From: CAWFGW01 sp963849955
GTDB lineage: Bacteria; Bacteroidota; Bacteroidia; Cytophagales; JAAEPT01
DNA length: 64,000 nt
Reading direction: 5' to 3'
Assembly: GCA_963849955.1 (NCBI GenBank)
Contig: CAWKJU010000009.1
Coordinates: 733,522-797,521, forward strand
How positions within the stretch are numbered: the first letter of the stretch is position 1; every line of letters begins with the position of its first letter. The notes beneath the pieces were generated by a model that had not been told where the DNA came from, did no database searches, and saw only the letters and a list, made by a program, of their open reading frames with translations. Positions 28,045 through 37,316 of the stretch are shown here, in pieces. The translations under genes and the position numbers were made by a program.

Positions 28045-30398
28045 CCTTTTCTCGTAAAAATTGATTTAATTCTACCTTTTATACTCTCATCATTTGGTTC
28101 CTCTTGGTAATAACCATAACCATAACCATATCCGTATCCATACCCGTATCCGTATGTTGATTTTGAAAAATCGACATCATTAAATAAGAAAGTTATATTT
28201 TCTAAGCTTCCATTATCAACTTTTTCTTTCACTTCTTTAATATACGATTTCATCGAATAGTTTTGCCTTACTAAAAAAACATTCACATCACTATGTTTCA
28301 TTAATTGAAAAGCATCAGAGACTATTCCAATTGGTGGTGTATCAATAATAACATATTCATACTCGACTTTTAACTTGTTAATTAACTTGTCCATTTGCTC
28401 ATTCATTAACAACTCCACAGGGTTTGGTGGTACCTCACCAGCTATAATTACATCTAAAAAATCAACATTACTCTTTTTAATCAATTTAGTATTATCAATT
28501 ATACCCGCTAGGTATGAACTTAAACCATTACCCCCTTCAACTTCAAATGCCTCGTATAAATTGGGTTTACGTAAATCTGCACCTATTAAAACAGTTTTTT
28601 TACCAGTTAAAGCTAAAATATAGGCTAAGTTTAAAGCGCAAAAAGTTTTTCCCTCTCCACTAACTGAAGAGGTAATTAAAATAGATTTTGCACCACTTTT
28701 ATTGTTAATTAAAAAATCAAGGTTTGTACGAATTGTTCTAAATGATTCTGCTAAAATAGATTTCGAATTATTGGTTGAAACTAAATCTCTTTCAATTGAA
28801 CTGTGACCAATCATACCCAGAAAAGGAAGTTGAGTATTAATTAACTCCTCTTTATCTAAGACTCTATTATTAAAGATACTTCTAATTACAATTATTCCTA
28901 TTGCAATCATTAAGGAAAATATTAACGCTAAAGTGTAATTTTTCTTACTATTTGGCGAAACAACTCCACCTATAACCATTGAAGTATCAATTACATCTAT
29001 ATTTGATTGATTAGCTGCTAAAGCAATTCCTGCTTCTGTTTTCTTTTCCATCAACAACATATATAAATTTTCCTCAAGTGAATACTGACGTTGTATTTTT
29101 ACTAAATCCTGCTCATATCCTGGTATAGACTGTATTTCGGATAAAAATTGTTCGGATCGTTCTTCTATATCCTTTAATCTTATTTTTGCTCCAGCCTCAA
29201 GGCTTTTTATACTTTCATCAATGTTTTTTCTTATCTCATCGAGTTGTTTCCTCTTAAATTCTACTATCGGGTTCGCATGATTATCTTTTTTAGATTTAAA
29301 AACTGAATTTGTCATCTGAATAGTGACTAAATTGCTTATTAACGAGTTTAAAATAGGATCTGATACCCCTAATGATGAAGGAACGATTATCTCTTTAGTC
29401 ATATCACCATCTTTCACATAATCTTTAAGGTAATTATAGTATTTCATTGAAAGCAAAACACTTGATCTTTCCTCATCCAATTTTTCCACTTTGTTGTAAA
29501 TATTCATACCTTCTACTCCAAGGCCGATGCTATAATTTTTTTTCTTAAACTGCTTTAAATTATTTTCTATATCACTTAACGTATCAGAAATTAATTTTAG
29601 TTGAAAATCAATAAACTCGATTGTTTTAATAGCATATTGGTTTTTACTATCTAACTCTCTTTCCTTAAAAGTTTGGATTAGTTTATTCAAAAAAACATTT
29701 CCTTTTTTAACATTGGTACACTTTAAGTACAGGTCCAATATATTTGCGCCTGGTTTAGCAGTAGTAATAGTCAGTTGACTTCTATATTGTGAGGTTAGAG
29801 CATTCATGTTATGTACAACAATTTTTATAGGCTCATTCAAATATTTAAGATAGTTTCCATTGAAAATAAATTTATATTTAATCCCTCTAATTTCGATGGT
29901 ATCCCCAAAAGCCACTTGTTTTTCTTCGTAGTCTTTTGACGATTCTTCTCCAATTTTCAAATCGAATTTGTATCCATCAATGACTTCTGCGACCATCATA
30001 ATACTATTAAGTGACTCATATTGAGAAGTATCAACAACAACTTTTATAGGACTATCTTTATATAAATCAATATCTCTTATTTTACCCTCTTTATAGTAAG
30101 AGACAATAAAATCTAAATCAATCAATGTTTTCTTCACTAAAGAGTGTGAATTGAATAACTCTGTAACATCTGATAAAGAACCAGAGCCCATTAATTCCTC
30201 TCCATACAAAATTTGTGATGGAGTTTTCGAATTACCACGTAAAATGTAAATTGACGAATGGACCTTGTAAATTGGTGTAGCATACCTATTTATAACAAAG
30301 GCTATTGACAGACCTACTATTAATGAAAATAAAATGAAAAATTTATTTCTTAAAAAAAGTTTTACAACCTTCTTAATGTCATCAAAGCTCTCTTCCAT
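28041..30398 (-). CDS. Wzc-like polysaccharide co-polymerase/tyrosine autokinase
   Basis: A 785-residue BY-kinase. An N-terminal Wzz-type domain has a membrane helix at about residues 18-35 and a periplasmic coiled-coil part up to a second helix near 490-510. The cytoplasmic kinase domain has Walker A SSVSGEGKTF, Walker A' VLIGADLRKP and Walker B YVIIDTPPIG. Near the C-terminus is the autophosphorylation cluster, an unusually regular run of about seven Tyr-Gly pairs followed by YYQEE. In Gram-negative capsule systems this protein sets chain length and opens the Wza channel. It overlaps the Wza-like gene by 1 bp and the epimerase by 4 bp. Confidence 0.92.
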   Translation of the reverse strand: MEESFDDIKKVVKLFLRNKFFILFSLIVGLSIAFVINRYATPIYKVHSSIYILRGNSKTPSQILYGEELMGSGSLSDVTELFNSHSLVKKTLIDLDFIVSYYKEGKIRDIDLYKDSPIKVVVDTSQYESLNSIMMVAEVIDGYKFDLKIGEESSKDYEEKQVAFGDTIEIRGIKYKFIFNGNYLKYLNEPIKIVVHNMNALTSQYRSQLTITTAKPGANILDLYLKCTNVKKGNVFLNKLIQTFKERELDSKNQYAIKTIEFIDFQLKLISDTLSDIENNLKQFKKKNYSIGLGVEGMNIYNKVEKLDEERSSVLLSMKYYNYLKDYVKDGDMTKEIIVPSSLGVSDPILNSLISNLVTIQMTNSVFKSKKDNHANPIVEFKRKQLDEIRKNIDESIKSLEAGAKIRLKDIEERSEQFLSEIQSIPGYEQDLVKIQRQYSLEENLYMLLMEKKTEAGIALAANQSNIDVIDTSMVIGGVVSPNSKKNYTLALIFSLMIAIGIIVIRSIFNNRVLDKEELINTQLPFLGMIGHSSIERDLVSTNNSKSILAESFRTIRTNLDFLINNKSGAKSILITSSVSGEGKTFCALNLAYILALTGKKTVLIGADLRKPNLYEAFEVEGGNGLSSYLAGIIDNTKLIKKSNVDFLDVIIAGEVPPNPVELLMNEQMDKLINKLKVEYEYVIIDTPPIGIVSDAFQLMKHSDVNVFLVRQNYSMKSYIKEVKEKVDNGSLENITFLFNDVDFSKSTYGYGYGYGYGYGYGYYQEEPNDESIKGRIKSIFTRKG
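28107..28156 (-). repeat. Hexamer tandem repeat encoding the Tyr-Gly tail of the BY-kinase
   Basis: Imperfect 6 bp units (minus-strand TAT/TAC-GGN) encode consecutive Tyr-Gly pairs. Gain or loss of units would keep the frame and change the number of phosphorylatable tyrosines. Confidence 0.7.
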
Positions 30399-31210
30399 TA
30401 TATAATTTTAAGCCGAGTTAATAATATATATATTGCACCAAATGTAGATAGAACAAAACCTGTTAATGGAATTATGTTTCTACGAAAGTTTTTACTTGCC
30501 ATAGGGGGCACAATAATCATATCATTCGGCATAATTTGAAATGCTTCAGATTGTAATATTTCTTGATTTAATAAATTTAAATAATAAACCTCAAGTTGTC
30601 CTTTTGAAGTATAACGTAACAACTTTATTTTAGATCTATCAGCAAATTCTGTTAAATCATTTGATAAAGCAATTGCTTGAAAAATATTGATTCTTCTATT
30701 CGTTGAGTTTTGAATACCTGGAGTTCTCACTTCCCCTAATATTGTGAAGTTGTAACTCATGCTATAGATCATCACAGTAGGAGCTATAACAAATTCTGTC
30801 ATAACCATTTTTATTGTTTTTTCTGCTTCTTCTATAGTCTGATTTACTACATTAATATTACCAACCACTGGAAGCTCTACATTACCAGAATCATCAACTA
30901 CAAAACCAGTTTGCTCATTAGAAGTAGCTACCCCACCATTACGCTGGCTAATTCCCAATCCATTTCGATCTAAAAAATTGTACTCATCGTGATTGAGCGC
31001 AAGAACCCGTATACTCAAAATATCTCCCTCACGGATCCTATACTCAGTTACATAATGAGATAACTCTTTATATACCTGATTATTTACAACTACCTGATTT
31101 TCATTTTCATCCTGAAGATAAACAACTGATTTTCGAGGTACACACGAAAAAATTATAACAGTAAATAACACTAATAAAAGTGCGGATGTAAGGTTGAATA
31201 TATTTTTCAA
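30398..31210 (-). CDS. Wza-like polysaccharide export lipoprotein
   Basis: A 270-residue outer-membrane export protein. The N-terminus is a lipoprotein signal with the lipobox ending FSC (Cys ~23). The Poly_export domain follows (YRIREGDILSIRVLAL to ELPVVGNINV), then an SLBB-type domain (FTILGEVRTPG ... INIFQAIALSNDLTEF). It ends with a hydrophobic helix (about residues 247-265), which spans the outer membrane in Wza octamers. It sits immediately before the Wzc-like kinase and shares the TAATG junction with it, so the two form the trans-envelope export complex. Confidence 0.9.
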   Translation of the reverse strand: MKNIFNLTSALLLVLFTVIIFSCVPRKSVVYLQDENENQVVVNNQVYKELSHYVTEYRIREGDILSIRVLALNHDEYNFLDRNGLGISQRNGGVATSNEQTGFVVDDSGNVELPVVGNINVVNQTIEEAEKTIKMVMTEFVIAPTVMIYSMSYNFTILGEVRTPGIQNSTNRRINIFQAIALSNDLTEFADRSKIKLLRYTSKGQLEVYYLNLLNQEILQSEAFQIMPNDMIIVPPMASKNFRRNIIPLTGFVLSTFGAIYILLTRLKII

Positions 31211-31214
31211 AGTT

Positions 31215-32162
31215 TTATTTTTCTTGTTCTAATAGTTGAAATAACTCACCCAAATTAGGGCTAATGATAATCTCTGTTCTTCTATTTTTCGCTCTTATTT
31301 CTTTCGTATCACCAACTACTTTCGGCACAAACTCTCCTCTCCCCGATGCTGCCACCATGCTTGGTCTCATACCTGCTTTTGTTAATTCTTTTACAATTGA
31401 TGTTGCTCTTAGTACACTTAAATCCCAATTATCTTTTATTACCTCTCCAGGTCTATAAGGTACATCATCGGTATGACCTTCTACTACAACGGTAATATCT
31501 TTTTGTTCTTTTAACACATTCGATATTTTTTGTAAAGCGCTCACTCCCTTTTGATCAATTGAATAACTACCTGATTTAAACAATAAATCCTCTGCAAGTG
31601 AAACGTAAATTTTCCCATCTTTTATCTCAACGGTTAAATCATTTTCTTTGAAACCTAGAAGTGCTGTACTAATTTTTTCTTTCAATGCTTTTGAGGCATT
31701 TTCTAATTGTGAGACGATACTCTCTAATTCTTCCACTCGTTTTTCTCTCGCTTCTAAATTAATCCTTAATTTCTCAATCTCTTCTGAATCATGTACTAAT
31801 TGTGCGTCTTTTTTTGCTAACTCTTTGCTTAAATGACCTACCTTATCCAACTGCTTACTCAACTGTTGAGCGTCTGCTGCGGACATTTGAGATAATTCTG
31901 TGTATTGTTTAATCAAATCTCTATACAAAGAACTCAGTTCAGTGGTATCATTCACTAATTCTGCAACTTGTAAATTGGCTTCATCCAATGATGAAATTAA
32001 TCGTTGATTTTCAGCATCCGAGAGTTTCACCTCTTCTTGTAATTCTGCTTTGTCCACTTCCAACCCAGACTTTTTTACGTTTAATTCATCGTATTTTTTT
32101 TTGGAAACACAGCCAAACGACATTACCAATGATACTATTACTATAAAATAAGTTGCCTTCAT
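31215..32162 (-). CDS. OmpA-family lipoprotein with coiled coil
   Basis: A 315-residue envelope protein. The signal ends in the lipobox FGC (Cys ~18), followed by a coiled coil (about residues 25-165) rich in Leu, Glu and Lys heptads. The C-terminal OmpA domain has the peptidoglycan-binding signature VEGHTDDVPY and the NRRTEIII end. It is anchored in the outer membrane and grips peptidoglycan. The gene is 4 bp upstream of the Wza-like gene, so it likely belongs to the export operon and may brace the exporter against the wall. It resembles MotB-like OmpA proteins common in Bacteroidota. Confidence 0.88.
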   Translation of the reverse strand: MKATYFIVIVSLVMSFGCVSKKKYDELNVKKSGLEVDKAELQEEVKLSDAENQRLISSLDEANLQVAELVNDTTELSSLYRDLIKQYTELSQMSAADAQQLSKQLDKVGHLSKELAKKDAQLVHDSEEIEKLRINLEAREKRVEELESIVSQLENASKALKEKISTALLGFKENDLTVEIKDGKIYVSLAEDLLFKSGSYSIDQKGVSALQKISNVLKEQKDITVVVEGHTDDVPYRPGEVIKDNWDLSVLRATSIVKELTKAGMRPSMVAASGRGEFVPKVVGDTKEIRAKNRRTEIIISPNLGELFQLLEQEK

Positions 32163-32180
32163 ATTCCTATATTATTTGAA

Positions 32181-32188
32181 CAAAATTA
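32181..32188 (-). promoter_or_regulatory. Putative -7 box of the OmpA-wza-wzc operon
   Basis: Minus-strand TAATTTTG matches TAnnTTTG 19 bp before the OmpA start codon. No good -33 TTTG is at N19. Confidence 0.4.
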
Positions 32189-32236
32189 ATCATTTGATAC
32201 AAATGGACTAATAACTTCAAATCTAATGAAGTTTAT

Positions 32237-33172
32237 TCAGTTAGATTGATATGATTTTAAATTATTTATTATTCCTGAAACTAACTCATACCTAGCTTCT
32301 TTGCTTGCCCATGCAATATGTGGAGTGATAATTAGTTTATTTTTATCTTTCAGATTGACAAGAGGATGTTCTTCACTAATTGGTTCCTTAGCTAACACAT
32401 CTAATCCAGCAGCGGCAATTTCATTGTTATTTAAAGCTTTAATTAGGTCTTCCTCATTCACAATACCTCCTCTGCCCGTATTTAATAAAATTGCAGATTG
32501 TTTCATTTTTTTCAATTGGTTTATGCCAATCAAGTTTTGCGTTTTTTCATTTAATGGAGCATGAATAGAAACAACATCTGATTGCTGTAACAACTCATCA
32601 ATTTCAACTCGCTTGTAACGCATATTATCGTTTTTACCACTGGTTGAATAATACAAAACACTCATCCCAAATACTTCAGCAATTTCAGCTACTTTACTGC
32701 CAATAGTGCCAAGACCAATAATCCCTATTTTTTTTCCAGCTATTTCCCAATACGCTTTATTAAGGTGTGTGAAAATCGGACTCTGAGCATATTGACCCGA
32801 TTTCACATAGTTATCATAATATTCAATATGACCTATAAGGCTAAAAAGTAAAGTGAAGGTATGCTGAGCTACACTTTTAGTGGAATAACCTGCAACATTT
32901 TTGACTTCTACCCCTAGTTCACTAGCTGCCTCAAGATCTATATTATTCATTCCTGTTGCCGCTACACAAATCAATTTTAACTGGGGGCATGCGACCATTA
33001 CAGACTTATCTATCACTACTTTATTTGTAATAACAACATCAGCTTCTTGTAATCGCTCAATGGTCTTATCGGACGTAGTTACTTCATATTTAATAAATTC
33101 TCCAAATTGCTCTACATCAGCCAAGTTTGGCACATCTCCTAATGTTGAGGCATCAAGTAATACTATCTTCAT
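32237..33172 (-). CDS. D-2-hydroxyacid dehydrogenase (glycerate/hydroxypyruvate type)
   Basis: A 311-residue NAD-dependent dehydrogenase. The nucleotide-binding domain shows GLGTIGSKVAE (about 149-159), the catalytic Arg lies in LNTGRGGIVNEEDL, the Glu is in the following segment (DVLAKEP), and the active-site His is in ITPHIAWAS near the C-terminus. The family reduces 2-oxo acids such as hydroxypyruvate or glyoxylate; the exact substrate is not readable from the sequence. It is the last minus-strand gene before a divergent promoter region shared with glgB. Confidence 0.88.
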   Translation of the reverse strand: MKIVLLDASTLGDVPNLADVEQFGEFIKYEVTTSDKTIERLQEADVVITNKVVIDKSVMVACPQLKLICVAATGMNNIDLEAASELGVEVKNVAGYSTKSVAQHTFTLLFSLIGHIEYYDNYVKSGQYAQSPIFTHLNKAYWEIAGKKIGIIGLGTIGSKVAEIAEVFGMSVLYYSTSGKNDNMRYKRVEIDELLQQSDVVSIHAPLNEKTQNLIGINQLKKMKQSAILLNTGRGGIVNEEDLIKALNNNEIAAAGLDVLAKEPISEEHPLVNLKDKNKLIITPHIAWASKEARYELVSGIINNLKSYQSN

Positions 33173-33258
33173 AATTTAAATATAGATAAATATGGGCTTT
33201 TGATTGTGAATAACGCTTTTAAATGAATAAATTATGTTCCTAGTTTAAATACACCAAC

Positions 33259-35256
33259 ATGCTTCAACTTGTACAAGACGACCTTTGGCTTAGCCCTTAT
33301 CAACATGACATTGAATTACGTTTACAACGCTTTTACAGTCAAGAGAATGAGATCAAAAAGGCTGCTGGCTCCCTACAAGAATTTGCTGATGCATATCATT
33401 ATTTAGGTATTAACTATGATGACACCATGAAAGGATGGTGGTACCGGGAATGGGCACCTGCTGCAACTGGTGTAGCACTGATTGGGGATTTTAATAATTG
33501 GAATCCAACCACACATATTTTAAATAGAAACATCAATGGGATTTGGGAAATTTTCATTCCTGACCCAAACAAAACATATCTTCCACATGGCTCGAAAGTT
33601 AAAGTCCAGCTAATTACGCCTTATGGAACATTAGACCGTATTCCAGCATATATCAAGAGAGCCATCCAAAACGAAGAAACAAAAGCATTTGACGGCCAAC
33701 ATTGGGCTCCTGAGTCTCCATTCGAGTGGACAGATGAGGCATGGAATACGGCAAATGTAAAAGCTCCCTTCATTTATGAGTGTCATTTAGGTATGGCGCA
33801 AGAAAAAGAAGGCGTGGGTACTTACAACGAATTTACTGAAAACATTTTACCCCGCATAAGTAAACTTGGGTATAATTGTGTTCAAATGATGGCCATACAA
33901 GAGCATCCATATTATGGGTCATTTGGTTATCACGTTTCTAATTTTTTTGCTCCTTCATCACGATTTGGAACTCCTGAGGATTTAAAAAACCTCATTAACA
34001 CTGCTCACAACATGGGAATTTCTATCATCATGGATGTGGTCCATTCTCATGCAGTAAAAAACGTGGCAGAGGGGTTGAATGAATTTGACGGTAGTGACCA
34101 TCAATATTTTCATTGTGGACCACAGGGTTATCACACGCAATGGGATTCTAAATGTTTTAATTATGGTACATGGGAAGTAAAACAGTTTTTACTTTCCAAC
34201 TTAAAATATTGGATGAAAGAGTTCCACTTTGATGGTTTTAGGTTTGATGGAGTTACTTCTATGCTATACTTTAACCACGGTGATGCTGACTTTGATCATT
34301 ACGACAAATATTTCAAAGAAGGGACCGAGTGGGATGCTATTACCTATCTTCAGTTAGCTAACAAACTCATCCATGAGTTAAATCCAAGTGCGCTATCTAT
34401 TGCGGAGGATATGAGTGGAATGCCAGGGCTTTGCCGTACGATAGAGGATGGAGGAATTGGCTTTGACTACCGATTAGGAATGGGAATCCCTGACAACTGG
34501 ATTAAATTATTAAAACACCAGGCTGATGAAGAATGGGATTTAGACGAGATCTGGAACTTCTTGACCAATAGACGCTATAAAGAAAAAACAATTGCTTATG
34601 CCGAGTCGCATGATCAGGCATTGGTAGGCGATAAAACCTTAGCGTTTTGGTTAATGGATAAAGAAATGTATTGGCACATGAAAGTGGATGATACCAACTT
34701 AGTGATTGATCGCGGCATTGCATTACATAAGATGATTCGACTCATCACCATGGCTCAAGGGGGTGAAGGTTATTTGAATTTTATTGGTAATGAATTTGGG
34801 CATCCAGAATGGATTGACTTTCCACGACTGGGAAACGATTGGAGCTATAAATACTGCCGTAGACAATGGCATTTAGTCGATAACCCTGATTTAAAATATA
34901 AATACCTAAATGATTTTGATAAAGAAATGATAAGGGTTATCAAAGAAAAAGATGTTCTTAACTCGCCTCCAGGAAAACGATTAAATCAAGACAAAACAAA
35001 CCAATCTATTATGTTCGAGCGCGGGAATCTCATTTTCTGCTTTAACTTCCACCCACAAAATGCTGTTGCTGATTATAAATTCTTTGTACCTCGTGCTGGC
35101 ACCTATCGCATCATATTAAACTCAGATGACAAAAAATTTGGAGGCCATGGCAGAATAGATTCTAGTGTGGTTTACCCTTCATTTAAAGAAGACGGTGTAG
35201 ACAAAATCAGCATATACAACACTAATAGGACAGCTTTGATTTTGGAAAAAATGTAA
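33259..35256 (+). CDS. glgB: 1,4-alpha-glucan branching enzyme
   Basis: A 665-residue GH13 enzyme that makes alpha-1,6 branches in glycogen. An N-terminal CBM48-like domain (WYREWAPAATGVALIGDFNNW) is followed by the (beta/alpha)8 barrel with the four family motifs: DVVHSHA, GFRFDGVTSM (Asp nucleophile), SIAEDMSG (Glu acid/base) and YAESHDQALVGDKT (transition-state Asp). The C-terminal all-beta domain ends the protein. Length and motifs match the eukaryote-like GlgB group common in Bacteroidota. No other glg genes are nearby. Confidence 0.95.
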   Translation: MLQLVQDDLWLSPYQHDIELRLQRFYSQENEIKKAAGSLQEFADAYHYLGINYDDTMKGWWYREWAPAATGVALIGDFNNWNPTTHILNRNINGIWEIFIPDPNKTYLPHGSKVKVQLITPYGTLDRIPAYIKRAIQNEETKAFDGQHWAPESPFEWTDEAWNTANVKAPFIYECHLGMAQEKEGVGTYNEFTENILPRISKLGYNCVQMMAIQEHPYYGSFGYHVSNFFAPSSRFGTPEDLKNLINTAHNMGISIIMDVVHSHAVKNVAEGLNEFDGSDHQYFHCGPQGYHTQWDSKCFNYGTWEVKQFLLSNLKYWMKEFHFDGFRFDGVTSMLYFNHGDADFDHYDKYFKEGTEWDAITYLQLANKLIHELNPSALSIAEDMSGMPGLCRTIEDGGIGFDYRLGMGIPDNWIKLLKHQADEEWDLDEIWNFLTNRRYKEKTIAYAESHDQALVGDKTLAFWLMDKEMYWHMKVDDTNLVIDRGIALHKMIRLITMAQGGEGYLNFIGNEFGHPEWIDFPRLGNDWSYKYCRRQWHLVDNPDLKYKYLNDFDKEMIRVIKEKDVLNSPPGKRLNQDKTNQSIMFERGNLIFCFNFHPQNAVADYKFFVPRAGTYRIILNSDDKKFGGHGRIDSSVVYPSFKEDGVDKISIYNTNRTALILEKM

Positions 35257-35264
35257 TCGATATA

Positions 35265-35716
35265 CTATTGCTTCTTTTTCTTTTCTTCACTTTTAACTTC
35301 TGATGTTTGCCCAGAAGCAGCTTGCTGCTTATTTGTAAGCACATCTAAATTTGCCTTAGCCAACAAAAAGTCAGGAGTTTTTTCTAAAGCGACTACAAAA
35401 AGTTTTTAGTCGCTCTTCTTTCCTTATAACTTTTATGTTTAGTAGAGCTGCCTCCCTTAACACTTCTTGTGAACCTTCTTCTCCTAACAAAAAATTCCAT
35501 GCTTTTTGATAAGATTGTAAAGCCATTAATGCAAATAAAGCCATACGAGCTACCTCATCATCATTGTATTTTTTTCACTTTATTCAGCATAGCTTTTTGT
35601 GTATCGACTTCTCTACTGACTTGTGCCTCAACTTGCAAAGTCAGTATCGGTAAAAAATAAAGACTTATTATTTCATCTTTGTCATTTTTCGCTTTTATAT
35701 AGTAATCTATACTTAT
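35265..35716 (-). pseudogene. Frameshifted remnant of an unknown protein gene
   Basis: Between glgB and the CCA-adding enzyme the minus strand carries coding-like sequence broken into three frames. Directly after the cca stop a start-less frame reads DYYIKAKNDKDEIIS...LQVEAQVSREVDTQKA...NKV. At a run of seven A (plus-strand T 35569-35575) one extra base shifts it; the next frame reads YNDDEVARMALFALMALQSY...WNFLLGEEGSQ. At a run of five T (plus-strand A 35397-35401) another extra base shifts it to VVALEKTPDFLLAKANLDVL, ending in a Lys-rich tail and stop at 35265-35267. Removing one base at each run restores a single frame of ~140 residues. The 5' part is missing, so decay rather than sequencing error is favoured. 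The family is not recognised; it looks helical, TPR-like. Confidence 0.65.
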
Positions 35717-37144
35717 TTAAATTAATTTTTTCACAGGAATAAGTCCCATTTTCTCGCCTACCTGAAGCATGTAATTATAAGCCTGAACGCGTTCATTTTT
35801 TATTTCTCCTTCGAGAATAGCTTCACGAATCACATTTTTAATGTCCCCTACTTCTCGACATGGTTTCAAATCAAAAGTGAGCATAATATCTTCACCAGTA
35901 ATTATAGGTTGAAAGTTTCGGAGTTTATCCTCCTCTTCTACGCGTTTTAATTTTTCATCTACAAGATCAAAATTCTTGAGGTAACGCTGCACACGATTAT
36001 CATTTTTTGAGGTAACATCAGCACGGCAAAGCGTCATTAAATCATCTACTTCGTCTCCCGCCTCATACAACAAACGCCTAATAGCAGAATCAGTTATATG
36101 CTCTTTTACTAAGGAAATTGGTCTTAAATGAAGTCGTACAAGTTTCTGCACATACTTCATTTTTTCATTCATAGGTAACTTTAACCGCCTAAAAATGTGT
36201 GGTACCATTCGAGAACCTTTATCTTCATGACCATGAAATGTCCACCCTACTTTTTTATCATAACGCTTAGTTGGTGGTTTAGCTATATCATGTAAAATTG
36301 CTGCCCAACGCAACCACAAATCATTCGTGTGTTGTGAAATATTGTCCAACACTTGCAGTGTGTGGTAAAAATTATCTTTGTGTGATTTTCCTTCTCTAAT
36401 TTCCACCCCATGTAACGCGACCATCTCAGGAAAAATAGCGCCTAAAATACCTGAATTAAAAAGCAGTTTGAAACCATATGAAGGTTTAGGTGATAGGACA
36501 ATTTTATTAAGTTCGTCTGCAATGCGCTCACCTGATACTATTTTCAAGCGTTCCACATTATCGCAAATGGCTTGGTAAGTATCAGCATCAATATCAAAGT
36601 TCAATTGTGAAGCAAACCGGATGGCTCGCATCATCCGTAAAGGATCATCTGAAAAGGTTCTAACGGGTTCTAATGGTGTGACAATTAACTTTTGTTTTAA
36701 ATGTTTCAACCCATCAAATGGATCAACAAAGTCACCAAATGTTTTATTATTTAAACTTAATGCTAAAGCATTTATAGTAAAATCCCTTCGGTTTTGGTCA
36801 TCTTCAAGAGTACCATCTTCAACAATTGGTTTTCGTGACTCTGACCTATAGGACTCTTTTCGTGCACCAACAAACTCTACTTCCCAATCCCCACAGTTGA
36901 GCATAGCAGTACCAAAGTTTTTGAACACATTCACAGGGATTCCCCCCAATTTACTTGCTACAAGCTCCGCTAGTTCAATTCCGCTTCCTACACAAACGAT
37001 ATCAATATCCTTACAGGGTCGATTTAGGATTAAGTCCCGCACAAAACCACCAATCACATAACACCTTACTTGTAGTTCTTCAGCCGCCTCTGAGATGATT
37101 TTAAAAACCGGTTCACGGTGAAGTACATCAATATTTGTTTCCAT
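35717..37144 (-). CDS. cca: CCA tRNA nucleotidyltransferase with HD domain
   Basis: A 475-residue class II nucleotidyltransferase. The head has GGFVRDLILNR and the metal-binding pair in CKDIDIVCVG; then EFVGARKESY and the RRDFTINALAL segment. A neck and body domain follow, then an HD phosphohydrolase domain (HDIAKPPTKRY and HLRPI). In Bacteroidota such proteins add or repair the 3' CCA of tRNAs; this fits the intact tRNA at 49468-49541, which lacks an encoded CCA. PcnB-like poly(A) polymerases are relatives, but the HD domain favours Cca. ATG at 37144. Confidence 0.9.
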   Translation of the reverse strand: METNIDVLHREPVFKIISEAAEELQVRCYVIGGFVRDLILNRPCKDIDIVCVGSGIELAELVASKLGGIPVNVFKNFGTAMLNCGDWEVEFVGARKESYRSESRKPIVEDGTLEDDQNRRDFTINALALSLNNKTFGDFVDPFDGLKHLKQKLIVTPLEPVRTFSDDPLRMMRAIRFASQLNFDIDADTYQAICDNVERLKIVSGERIADELNKIVLSPKPSYGFKLLFNSGILGAIFPEMVALHGVEIREGKSHKDNFYHTLQVLDNISQHTNDLWLRWAAILHDIAKPPTKRYDKKVGWTFHGHEDKGSRMVPHIFRRLKLPMNEKMKYVQKLVRLHLRPISLVKEHITDSAIRRLLYEAGDEVDDLMTLCRADVTSKNDNRVQRYLKNFDLVDEKLKRVEEEDKLRNFQPIITGEDIMLTFDLKPCREVGDIKNVIREAILEGEIKNERVQAYNYMLQVGEKMGLIPVKKLI

Positions 37145-37316
37145 CGAACGGTAAATATAGCCATTTGAATAAACACTAGGGAGCGATGGGCTTATAGATT
37201 TATGGAATAAAGCATTTTGCGTTAATTTTATATCTTAAAACAGGTGAGTAGTTAAAAAAAAGCTGGTTTACACTTTTTCTATTTATCTTAAAGAAAAAAA
37301 TAAATAACCTTCAACT

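Noticed and set aside
35469..35660. 63-codon plus-strand frame
   Set aside because: It is antisense to the frameshifted remnant, whose sense frames look more protein-like.
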